DNA of 64,000 nucleotides from positions 1 to 64,000 of the forward strand of contig NZ_WFKM01000001.1 in the NCBI RefSeq assembly GCF_011007365.1. The letters run 5' to 3'. Numbering within the stretch: position 1 is the first letter of the stretch; every line of letters begins with the position of its first letter. The position numbers and the translations under genes are program-made. This stretch comes from Sphingobacterium sp. xlx-96 (GTDB lineage Bacteria; Bacteroidota; Bacteroidia; Sphingobacteriales; Sphingobacteriaceae). The notes beneath the pieces were generated by a model, which saw nothing but the letters and a program-made list of their open reading frames with translations, was not told the DNA's origin and searched no databases. Below are positions 25,899-32,820 of this stretch, piece after piece.

Positions 25899-26660
25899 AT
25901 GAACAATGTTGAGCGTCATCAATATATCATCAAGCAAATAAACCAAAATGGACATGTTTCTGTTTTGGAATTGTGCGAAGAATTAAATGTTTCTTCTGTA
26001 ACAATTCGTAAAGATTTACAGTTTTTAGAAGATACGGGGTTGGTGTATCGAACACATGGAGGGGCTACAAGACAAAATCCGTATCAAACGGATAGACCTG
26101 TTATTGAGAAAGAAAAAATTCACGAAGAGGAAAAGATAAGAATCGCGCGTGCTGCGTCTCGTTTAGTAATGGCTAATGATTCTATTATTATTGGATCGGG
26201 AACGACAACACAGTTTTTAGGGAGAGAGATTTTGCCTCAAGGAAACCTTACTGTAGTTACATCAGCGCTGAATGTGACTTTAGAGTTGCTCAAGCATCAG
26301 AATGTCGAGGTTATACAACTCGGAGGATCGGTGCGACGTACCTCGTCGTCTGTAACCGGGCAATATGCTAATAATATTTTAGACCATTTTTTCTGCTCGA
26401 AATTGTTTTTAGGGGTAGATGGTATTGATCTGGACTATGGAATATCGACTACTAATGCGCAAGAAGCGATGTTGAATCAGAAAATGATTTCTGTAGCTCA
26501 GCAAGTGATTGTACTGGCAGATTCGAGTAAATTTGGTAGAAAGAGCTTTGGGAAGATTGTAGATTTTTCCCAGATCGATGTCGTGATCAGTAATGAAATA
26601 CCACCGGCATTTCAGGAACTTTTCGAGTCGCTGGGAATAGAAACGATAATAGCGAAATAA
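25899..26660 (+). CDS. DeoR/GlpR-family transcriptional regulator
   Basis: 253 residues. N-terminal DeoR helix-turn-helix (HVSVLELCEELNVSSVTIRKDLQFLEDTGLVYRTHGGA, about residues 19-56) and a C-terminal sugar-phosphate sensor domain (IGSGTTTQFLGREI, GGSVRRTSSSVTG, ADSSKFGRKSFGKI). It most likely represses glpD-glpK-glpF and senses G3P, judging from divergent placement. The family also controls other sugar operons, so GlpR is a contextual call. A terminator follows. Confidence 0.85.
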   Translation: MNNVERHQYIIKQINQNGHVSVLELCEELNVSSVTIRKDLQFLEDTGLVYRTHGGATRQNPYQTDRPVIEKEKIHEEEKIRIARAASRLVMANDSIIIGSGTTTQFLGREILPQGNLTVVTSALNVTLELLKHQNVEVIQLGGSVRRTSSSVTGQYANNILDHFFCSKLFLGVDGIDLDYGISTTNAQEAMLNQKMISVAQQVIVLADSSKFGRKSFGKIVDFSQIDVVISNEIPPAFQELFESLGIETIIAK

Positions 26661-26664
26661 TAAG

Positions 26665-26703
26665 AAAAGCGGAGAATCCAATAAACTGAATCTCCGCTTT
26701 TTT
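26665..26703 (+). terminator. Terminator after the GlpR-type gene
   Basis: aaaagcggaga pairs with tctccgctttt, followed by a T run. Confidence 0.75.
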
Positions 26704-26758
26704 AGGTCTTAGCATTTCCTTGCGATGGAACCTGAATGGCAATTCTTTTTTTTAACCC

Positions 26759-27514
26759 TTAATTTTCGAAGGAATCTTTCTTAAGACAAATTATCCCTAT
26801 TGTGCCACTAGGAGCTTTTTTGCTTTTCTTAAGTTTAATCTCTATCCTGTCGTAAAGAAGGAGAGCGTCGGTAGTTAAACCTGAAAGTTTGCTTTTTTTG
26901 TTTTCTACCATGATGTATGCTTCTGTGTCAGGTGTGTAACCGATATCTTTGAGATATAGTTGAATTTCCTTTAGCATATCGTTTATTTGGCGGCTTTCTA
27001 TTAAATTATTTCTCTGAACGTTTTGAAAAGATCCGGCGACCTTTGTTCTTTTCTTTTTGTAACTCTTCTTTTTCGGGTGAAGCACTATTATACCATATGC
27101 TGATGAGCTGCCATAAACAGCTTTTAATCCGATTGATTCTGCATCCAATAGTATGGAAATTGAATTGATTTCGTGAAGATTATAGTCAGATAGCTCAGAA
27201 GCAGAAACCCCTCGCCGTTCTCCCTGAAGAAAAATGTTCTTTTGATCCAACTTATAGGTGTCTTTTAATCCACTATTTGGAGACACCGATTCGGCAACAG
27301 GTTTAATATCGTTATTTTTGGTTTTATCTCCAATACGTTTAGTTGCCTGTATATTGAAGAGGTTTTTATTGATCAGATTCAGTAGGTTGAACAACGAGCT
27401 GTCTGAATTTCTCCGTGCGACATAGCGGTATTCATTCTTCTGGATGACGGTCGTCATTCCATGAGATTGAAATGTAAAACCAAGTAAGAGTATTGCTAAC
27501 AGTAACTTTTTCAT
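26759..27514 (-). CDS. Secreted protein with a lone TonB-plug-like motif, hypothetical
   Basis: 251 residues with signal peptide MKKLLLAILLLGFTFQSHG. The middle (about residues 114-148: LHEINSISILLDAESIGLKAVYG...AYGIIVLHPKK) imitates the conserved end of a SusC plug domain (IESISVLKDASATALYG...GVIIITTKK), but there is no barrel. The last residues, KKDSFEN, are shared with the next protein upstream, and the DNA at 26759-26785 matches 27535-27560. It ends the toxin-immunity array and could be a second immunity factor for the zincin-like toxin. Function is unproven. Confidence 0.55.
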   Translation of the reverse strand: MKKLLLAILLLGFTFQSHGMTTVIQKNEYRYVARRNSDSSLFNLLNLINKNLFNIQATKRIGDKTKNNDIKPVAESVSPNSGLKDTYKLDQKNIFLQGERRGVSASELSDYNLHEINSISILLDAESIGLKAVYGSSSAYGIIVLHPKKKSYKKKRTKVAGSFQNVQRNNLIESRQINDMLKEIQLYLKDIGYTPDTEAYIMVENKKSKLSGLTTDALLLYDRIEIKLKKSKKAPSGTIGIICLKKDSFEN

Positions 27515-27534
27515 AACAATGCTTTTTTTGATCC

Positions 27535-27939
27535 TTAATTTTCGAAGGAATCTTTTTTTAGATGTTTATATCTAGGATCGTTTTGAAAAAAATTAAAAAG
27601 TTCTTGTTGCCTTTGCGCACTCACTGGCTCAAGTATTATAGCTCTTTTTAACCATTTTTGTTTATAGACCATATCAAACGTAAGTCTGATGTCGTACTCA
27701 AGGTGATTGAGTTTGTTGATTTCTTCTAATGTAATGGTCGTTAGCGAATCTTTACCTTGATGTAAAAAGTAAAAAGCTTCATTTGCGCCTATCTTGTATG
27801 GACCGGTGTCGCTAGGTCCAACATGCTTCTGCATATTAATAACAGCTTGGGCCAAAGGAGTGTATTTAACACGCTCTTGAGCGAATGTCGGGATTGCTGT
27901 TATATAGGATAAGATGAAATAAGATAAGAATTTTCTCAT
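27535..27939 (-). CDS. Secreted protein, candidate immunity partner of the zincin-like toxin
   Basis: 134 residues from the ATG of MRKFLSYF (27939). An upstream in-frame ATG at 27975 would overlap the toxin gene and spoil the signal peptide. Signal peptide ends PTFAQ. The small mature domain (about 112 residues) has no recognised family and ends HLKKDSFEN, the same tail as the next protein. It starts 17 bp after the toxin stop, the position expected for a cognate periplasmic immunity gene. Confidence 0.6.
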   Translation of the reverse strand: MRKFLSYFILSYITAIPTFAQERVKYTPLAQAVINMQKHVGPSDTGPYKIGANEAFYFLHQGKDSLTTITLEEINKLNHLEYDIRLTFDMVYKQKWLKRAIILEPVSAQRQQELFNFFQNDPRYKHLKKDSFEN

Positions 27940-27956
27940 TTGTTTCGTTTTAATAA

Positions 27957-28937
27957 TTATCCATGTATTGGACATGTTTTACCAACGGTTAAATTCTTGT
28001 AAGGAGTTACAGAAACTGAATTGCCATTGTCATCTAATATCGGGTTCCCGTTTACATCTTTTAATGGTATTGACATGTTTTTGATGTAATTTTGATCGAT
28101 CGTTTGAGTGGGAGATCCTGACGTTTCATACATTTGTTGAAATTGAAAGGCTTCTACTTCATCCTCTATGCCATATTTTAGAATATTTTCATTATTATCT
28201 ATTTCAAAATCGAGCTCTCCGTCCAGAAACTGTGCTACGTGCTTTAATTCATGAACCAATAAACTTAATGCATTACTATTTAAATCTCCTGCTTCATTTA
28301 CCGTTTGACCAAGTAATACCTGATCTTCTGCATATGTTGTTGTTGTTCTATCTAGTGTTATTACTAACTCGTTGTTGTCTCGCAATGAAGTTGTAGCCCC
28401 GGCATCAATCAAATTTCCAAATTCGATAGTGAGTTTAACATTCAAATCATTTACTCTGTCTAGTATGTTGTTGATATTATTTAATCTGGTTAAAAAATCG
28501 GCATTAAAGTTTGTTGGATTTGCTAACATCGCGTCAACACCTTGTGTTAGTTTTGATAAAGCGCCAGTATCGTCAACAAATGAAAACCCTCCAATATTAA
28601 ATTTCGGCATGTTTGTTAGTAAACTTGCAGAACATGTACACTCTTTGTCTTCTTCGTCTGGTGGTGGATTATCTTGCTCTCCTTCCCCTCCATACCAGCT
28701 TCCATCGTCTGGATCTTCATCGTCAAAAGGGTCCTCATAATCATAAGGATATTCTTCCTCTTCTTCCTCTGGATAGTCGTCTTCGTTGTCATCTGGTGGA
28801 GGGATGTCGATCGGATCTAGTTCATTTTCCCAAGCAATATCGCTGTTCCCACCTTTAATTTTAAATAATTCGTTCTCGGGAAGTATCTCCAAATCGTTGG
28901 AGATATCGAAAAAGTTTAATACAGTATTTCTTTTAAT
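27957..28937 (-). CDS. GG-leader exported toxin with zincin-like (HExxH) domain
   Basis: 326 residues if translation begins at the ATT at 28937, which occupies the ATG position of its two paralogues; no in-frame ATG lies nearby. Layout: leader ending LEILPENELFKIKGG (cleavage after the GG at residues 29-30); acidic Pro-rich linker (about 35-105, starting WENELDPIDIPPPDDNEDDY); a CTCSAS segment; then a domain with VHELKHVAQF (zinc HExxH, about residue 229) and a downstream EDEVEAF that could give the third ligand. This looks like a metallopeptidase toxin exported by a leader-cleaving ABC transporter. The ATT start may reduce or abolish expression. Confidence 0.65.
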   Translation of the reverse strand: MKRNTVLNFFDISNDLEILPENELFKIKGGNSDIAWENELDPIDIPPPDDNEDDYPEEEEEEYPYDYEDPFDDEDPDDGSWYGGEGEQDNPPPDEEDKECTCSASLLTNMPKFNIGGFSFVDDTGALSKLTQGVDAMLANPTNFNADFLTRLNNINNILDRVNDLNVKLTIEFGNLIDAGATTSLRDNNELVITLDRTTTTYAEDQVLLGQTVNEAGDLNSNALSLLVHELKHVAQFLDGELDFEIDNNENILKYGIEDEVEAFQFQQMYETSGSPTQTIDQNYIKNMSIPLKDVNGNPILDDNGNSVSVTPYKNLTVGKTCPIHG

Positions 28938-28971
28938 TTTACAAAATATGTTTTAGTTGTTTTTAGAATTA

Positions 28972-29604
28972 TTATTTTATCTCATTCCCTTTTTTGTCAA
29001 TATAGTACTCTCTGCCATTTTTCCACACTTTGCATCTTCCATTTTTAAAATAAGAAACCAGATCAAATTGCGGCTCAATTACTATATTCCCTTTTTTGTC
29101 AATAAATCCAAATGCACCTTTGAGGAGTTTTGTAAATATTTTCGGATTCTCGTGTTTTTCGGATTCACAGTCTATACATACCGCCGATAATTCCTCATGA
29201 AATGGATCTACCCATTTAAACTTTGGCGGAATCACTACATTTCCATCCATATCAGCAAATCCAATCAACCCCTTCTCATTCTCTATCCTAAATAATCCAT
29301 TGCTCACATAATCTGGCCCATTGTCATAATTGACCACCCTAAATAATTCTTCTCCCTTTGTGTTAATTGCCCATATTCCTTCACCTCTTTTAACGACAAA
29401 TCCGATAGTTTTGATGGTGTCTGTATACGCAATGGGGTAGCGGTCGTCAGGTATAATGACCACTCCTTTGGCATTTTTATAACTATATTTCTCTGGTCCT
29501 GTAGTGTCCATATGCCGATATAGTTCATACCCATGTTTTTTAAGTCCTTGTGCGCAGGATCCCAATGCTAGAAGAGTAAGGCTTAGAAATAGTATTTTGC
29601 GCAT
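28972..29604 (-). CDS. WG-repeat lipoprotein, candidate immunity to a Tae4-like toxin (copy 1)
   Basis: 210 residues. Lipobox LLALGSC (Cys about 17), then WG/KWG-type repeats (GLIGFADMDGNVVIPPKFKWVDPF; GAFGFIDKKGNIVIEPQFDLVSYF; REYYIDKKGNEIK). Closely related to 30438-31070, with whole stretches of DNA identical. It begins 7 bp after the end of the Tae4-like domain (29612), the expected immunity position. WG repeats are binding scaffolds, so an inhibitor role is reasonable but unproven. Confidence 0.65.
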   Translation of the reverse strand: MRKILFLSLTLLALGSCAQGLKKHGYELYRHMDTTGPEKYSYKNAKGVVIIPDDRYPIAYTDTIKTIGFVVKRGEGIWAINTKGEELFRVVNYDNGPDYVSNGLFRIENEKGLIGFADMDGNVVIPPKFKWVDPFHEELSAVCIDCESEKHENPKIFTKLLKGAFGFIDKKGNIVIEPQFDLVSYFKNGRCKVWKNGREYYIDKKGNEIK

Positions 29605-29611
29605 AGTGTCA

Positions 29612-30034
29612 TTAATTAGTTCTGATAAAATAAACTTTTACTTCATCAGCAGAACTGTAATCATATCCGCCTAGAACCGTGTTGCCATCCCAATAATCTA
29701 TATGATCGTATCGTCTATCAGTACCTACAAAATCCTCAAAATATACAAATCCCTCAGCTCCTTGTGGGATACCTGATGTGCCGTTAACCTCTACAGCGTT
29801 TCCAAACTCAGAAGTTAAATAGGTTTGCATATCAGCTGCTTTATAGAGGTACCATTCTTTGTTACTGTCATTATTCCAGTCACCACTACCAAATAATAGA
29901 TTGTTGTGCCCATCCTTTGTGATGGTAAAATCACCACCTAAGGCATTGAGTGCTAATGAAATTCTTAGTGCACAGGTATCCTTAAACGCAGCAGGATTTT
30001 GAATGTGATTCTGTTCAACCATTTCGCCGATCAT
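29612..30034 (-). CDS. Tae4-like cell-wall amidase domain (C-terminal part of split toxin 2)
   Basis: The coding frame continues upstream without a shift to the TAA at 30086-30088, which alone separates it from the GG-leader half. Extended, the domain starts KKVLKTIYSKDAETIWRM. Tae4 signatures are DTCALRISLALNALGG (catalytic Cys region) and YDHIDYWDG (catalytic His and Asp). Tae4 amidases cut peptidoglycan stem or cross-link peptides and are normally type VI effectors; here the fusion is to an export leader. The ATG at 30034 is internal to the domain, so an independent product from there would lack its N-terminal helix. Confidence 0.65.
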   Translation of the reverse strand: MIGEMVEQNHIQNPAAFKDTCALRISLALNALGGDFTITKDGHNNLLFGSGDWNNDSNKEWYLYKAADMQTYLTSEFGNAVEVNGTSGIPQGAEGFVYFEDFVGTDRRYDHIDYWDGNTVLGGYDYSSADEVKVYFIRTN

Positions 30035-30085
30035 TCTCCATATCGTTTCCGCGTCCTTTGAATAAATGGTTTTTAGTACTTTTTT

Positions 30086-30403
30086 TTAAGTCTCAACCGG
30101 AAGTTTGGTTTCTTGTGTCTCCGTATTAGATCCTGAACTTGAGGAGCCTCCTTCTCTAAGTTCTTCTGCTAATTCCTCCAGATATGCTTCGTACTCTTCA
30201 TCATACCAATCAGTTTCTTCACTATACTCTTCCTCTGGATAGTCGTCTTCGTTGTCATCTGGTGGAGGGATGTCGATCGGATCTAGTTCATTTTCCCAAG
30301 CAATATCGCTGTTCCCACCTTTAATTTTAAATAGCTCATTTTCGGGCAGAATCTCTAAATCACTGGAGATATCGAAAAAGTTTAATACAGTATTTCTTTT
30401 CAT
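30086..30403 (-). CDS. GG leader plus acidic linker of toxin 2, ended by in-frame TAA
   Basis: 105 residues: leader MKRNTVLNFFDISSDLEIL...KIKGG (first 30), linker WENELDPIDIPPPDDNEDDY then EEYSEETDWYDEEYEAY and an EGGSSSSGSNTETQ spacer, ending VET-TAA. The frame after the TAA runs straight into the Tae4-like domain (to 29612), giving a 264-codon ancestral gene. The stop sits against an A8 run (gagacttaaaaaaaagtac). It could be a nonsense mutation (CAA to TAA is one transition) or a readthrough site. Confidence 0.7.
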   Translation of the reverse strand: MKRNTVLNFFDISSDLEILPENELFKIKGGNSDIAWENELDPIDIPPPDDNEDDYPEEEYSEETDWYDEEYEAYLEELAEELREGGSSSSGSNTETQETKLPVET

Positions 30404-30437
30404 TTTACAAAATATGTTTTAGTTGTTTTTAGAATTA

Positions 30438-31070
30438 TTATTTTATCTCATTTCCTTTTTTATCAATGTAGTACTCTCTGCCTTTTTTCCATACTTTGGC
30501 TTTACCATCTTTAAAGGGTGAAGCTAAATCAAATTGTGGCTCTATTGCTATATTTCCTTTTTTATCTATAAATCCAAATGCACCTTTCAAAAGTCCGGTA
30601 AGCATTTTTGGATCGTCATTTTGCTCAGCAATACAATCTACGCAAACAACTGCTAATCCCTCACTGAAGGGATTGACTCTTTTAAATTTTGGTGGTATCA
30701 CGATATTTCCATTCATATCGGCAAAGCCGAGTAATCCTTTCTCATTCTCTATCCTGAACAGTCCATCGCTTACCACATCGGGTCCGTTGTCAAAGTCGGT
30801 AACTTTAAACAATTCCTCTCCTTTTGTATTGATAGCCCAAAAGCCCTGACCTTTTTTGAGGACAAATCCGATAGTTTTGATGGTGTCTGTATACGCAATG
30901 GGGTAGCGGTCGTCAGGTATAATGACCACTCCCTTGGCATTTTTATAGCTATATTTCTCTGATCCTGTTGTGTCTATATATCGATATAGTTCGTTGCCAT
31001 TTTTTTTATTCTCTTGTGCACAGGATACTAATGATAATAGAGAGAGGTTTAGAAATAATATCTTATTCAT
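30438..31070 (-). CDS. WG-repeat lipoprotein, candidate immunity protein (copy 2)
   Basis: 210 residues, same length and layout as 28972-29604: lipobox LLSLVSC, then WG-type repeats (GLLGFADMNGNIVIPPKFKRVNPF; GAFGFIDKKGNIAIEPQFDLASPF). It sits 34 bp upstream of the toxin-2 leader gene, exactly as copy 1 sits upstream of the toxin-1 leader; both pairs are offset by 1466 bp, which marks a segmental duplication. It may be an orphan spare immunity gene, or protect against the toxin encoded further upstream. Confidence 0.65.
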   Translation of the reverse strand: MNKILFLNLSLLSLVSCAQENKKNGNELYRYIDTTGSEKYSYKNAKGVVIIPDDRYPIAYTDTIKTIGFVLKKGQGFWAINTKGEELFKVTDFDNGPDVVSDGLFRIENEKGLLGFADMNGNIVIPPKFKRVNPFSEGLAVVCVDCIAEQNDDPKMLTGLLKGAFGFIDKKGNIAIEPQFDLASPFKDGKAKVWKKGREYYIDKKGNEIK

Positions 31071-31087
31071 AATACGGATCTTAGATG

Positions 31088-31876
31088 TTATAAACTTATA
31101 AGAGTCATTTTGGAGTTTAAATCCAAGACATACTTATTCTCTTTGCTGAGACTAAACCTGTAAAATTCAATTTTTTTATCACCATAATGCAATAGTATTT
31201 TTTTTTCTACATTTCCTGAAATATCTTGTAACTGGATCAGAAATGAACCCCAATTTTTAAGCGAATTATTTTCCAATACTAAGGAAGATGACAGTATTTT
31301 GTAGCTTTTCCATCTCGAGGAAGTAACACTGCCATCAAGGTTGAATATTATTTCTCTATTATCTCCCCATGTTTCAGTATTTACTAAATTCCGTTTTCCT
31401 TGTAGCAGTAAATAACCCTCGGCTAAATTAATAGCTATCCCATTTCTTCTTGATATAGGGGCTGTAAACTTGATTGTATCGCTTGATCGGGTCCCTGGAG
31501 CTTTTATTAATAATAAAAGTGTGTCGATTTGATGGATTAAAGTAAAAGTGTGATTTTTATACGCTGTCCAAGAGTTAAACTTTCGGTTTATGTTAGACTC
31601 TACATTTGTTAACTCCCAAATCCCTTTTCCTTTGGATTTATAATTAGCCATTGTTACCCTACCCAGATAAGTTTTGAAGTAGATTTTTCCATTTCGAAAA
31701 GCAAATGCTTCTATCGGAGCGCAATATTTGTCTTTATTTATTAAGGTCTTTTCCTTTTTGATGTTCTCAATATAATCGATGGGTAGCCAGACCTGCTCCT
31801 TGTGAGAAGTCTGGGCGACTGCCTGGAAAAAGGAAAAATGTATAATGAAATAAATAATCAGCCTTATATATCTCAT
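31088..31876 (-). CDS. Secreted protein, candidate immunity partner of Tae4-like toxin 3
   Basis: 262 residues with signal peptide ending FFQAVAQ. The mature part is beta-rich (AFAFRNGKIYFKTYLGRVTM, GSVTSSRWKSYKIL, FYRFSLSKENKYVL) and carries no family I recognise. It begins 31 bp after the end of the Tae4-like ORF, so periplasmic immunity is the natural guess. It is not related to the WG lipoproteins. Confidence 0.55.
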   Translation of the reverse strand: MRYIRLIIYFIIHFSFFQAVAQTSHKEQVWLPIDYIENIKKEKTLINKDKYCAPIEAFAFRNGKIYFKTYLGRVTMANYKSKGKGIWELTNVESNINRKFNSWTAYKNHTFTLIHQIDTLLLLIKAPGTRSSDTIKFTAPISRRNGIAINLAEGYLLLQGKRNLVNTETWGDNREIIFNLDGSVTSSRWKSYKILSSSLVLENNSLKNWGSFLIQLQDISGNVEKKILLHYGDKKIEFYRFSLSKENKYVLDLNSKMTLISL

Positions 31877-31907
31877 TGAATTATCTGTTTCATTAAGTTA
31901 ACAACCA

Positions 31908-32225
31908 TTATCTTCTATAGTAATGAAAGAATACAATTCTTTCATTACTATAGAATCCCGAACCAGTTCTCCCTTCGCCAGTATAAATATCAATGTGAGC
32001 CATGCTATTTCCTTGGGCTATCTGATATATGACTCCTGTTTGATGATAATATTCAGAATTTATAAATTCTGAAAGACTCATCTCGTAAGATTGTAGTCCT
32101 TCTTTTCTTAGCCAATTAGCTACATCTCTTGCTCCTCGTGGATAGCCTTCTGAAGTCACATTTCCGTTGTAGTTTGCGGAGTTTGAAAAATCGACCCCAT
32201 AAGCGTCCATGAACATTGATCCCAC
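31908..32225 (-). CDS. Tae4-like amidase domain (C-terminal part of frameshifted toxin 3)
   Basis: This frame is open back to the A7 run at 32348-32354, so the domain really begins TDLPDELCFTALFNQYPP. Tae4 features are ENQCAIRVGSMF (catalytic Cys, upstream of the GTG at 32225), SEGYPRGARDVANWLRKEG and AHIDIYTGEGRTGSGFY (His and Asp). Reading from 32225 alone would lose the Cys. A -1 slip, or one extra A in the run, joins it to the leader frame at 32156-32647. Confidence 0.6.
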   Translation of the reverse strand: MGSMFMDAYGVDFSNSANYNGNVTSEGYPRGARDVANWLRKEGLQSYEMSLSEFINSEYYHQTGVIYQIAQGNSMAHIDIYTGEGRTGSGFYSNERIVFFHYYRR

Positions 32226-32647
32226 ACGGATTGCACATTGGTTCTCAGCATATGAATCTTGGGACGGATGTGCAGGAGAGCCGTTGGGGCCGGCAGGGGG
32301 GTATTGGTTAAATAATGCTGTAAAACAGAGTTCGTCAGGAAGGTCTGTTTTTTTGTTTCTTCTTCTGTATTAGATCCTGAACTTGAGGTGCCTCCTTCTC
32401 TAAGGACTTCTGCTAATTCCTCCAGATATGCTTCGTACTCTTCATCATACCAATCAGTTTCTTCACTATACTCTTCCTCTGGATAGTCGTCTTCATTGTC
32501 ATCTGGTGGAGGTATGTCGATCGGATCTAGTTCATTTTCCCAAGCAATATCACTGTTCCCACCTTTAATTTTAAATAATTCGTTCTCGGGAAGTATCTTC
32601 AAGTCGTTAGAGATATCAAAGAAATCTAATGTGTTACTTTTTCTCAT
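32156..32647 (-). CDS. GG leader and linker of toxin 3, reading out of frame after an A7 run
   Basis: Leader MRKSNTLDFFDISNDLKIL...KIKGG and linker are nearly identical to toxin 2 through GSNTEEET. After KKQ (A7 run 32348-32354) the frame runs into low-similarity residues with no family character (FLTNSVLQHYLTN...) to the stop at 32156. The Tae4-like frame overlaps in the -1 phase. The intact ancestral gene would be about 32647 to 31908. The sequence ACA-AAA-AAA-CAG permits a -1 slip, so a programmed frameshift, real decay or a sequencing error are all possible. Confidence 0.6.
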   Translation of the reverse strand: MRKSNTLDFFDISNDLKILPENELFKIKGGNSDIAWENELDPIDIPPPDDNEDDYPEEEYSEETDWYDEEYEAYLEELAEVLREGGTSSSGSNTEEETKKQTFLTNSVLQHYLTNTPLPAPTALLHIRPKIHMLRTNVQSVWDQCSWTLMGSIFQTPQTTTEM

Positions 32648-32820
32648 GTTATTTGTAGTTTAAAAATCTTCCTGCTTTATTGATTTAATAGGGATTATTA
32701 TCTGTTGTATGTTATGTTTTTTGTGTTTATGAGACTGTATGTCTTCAAACAAATCAGGACAAACTGTTAAGGCGTGTTTCTTATTTATAAATATATTAAT
32801 TTTTGTTTTAGATATTGTGC

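Noticed and set aside
27957..32647. Reading the GG-leader proteins as lanthipeptide or other modified-peptide precursors
   Set aside because: The leader is similar in kind, but the products are long with enzyme domains and no modification enzyme genes are nearby.
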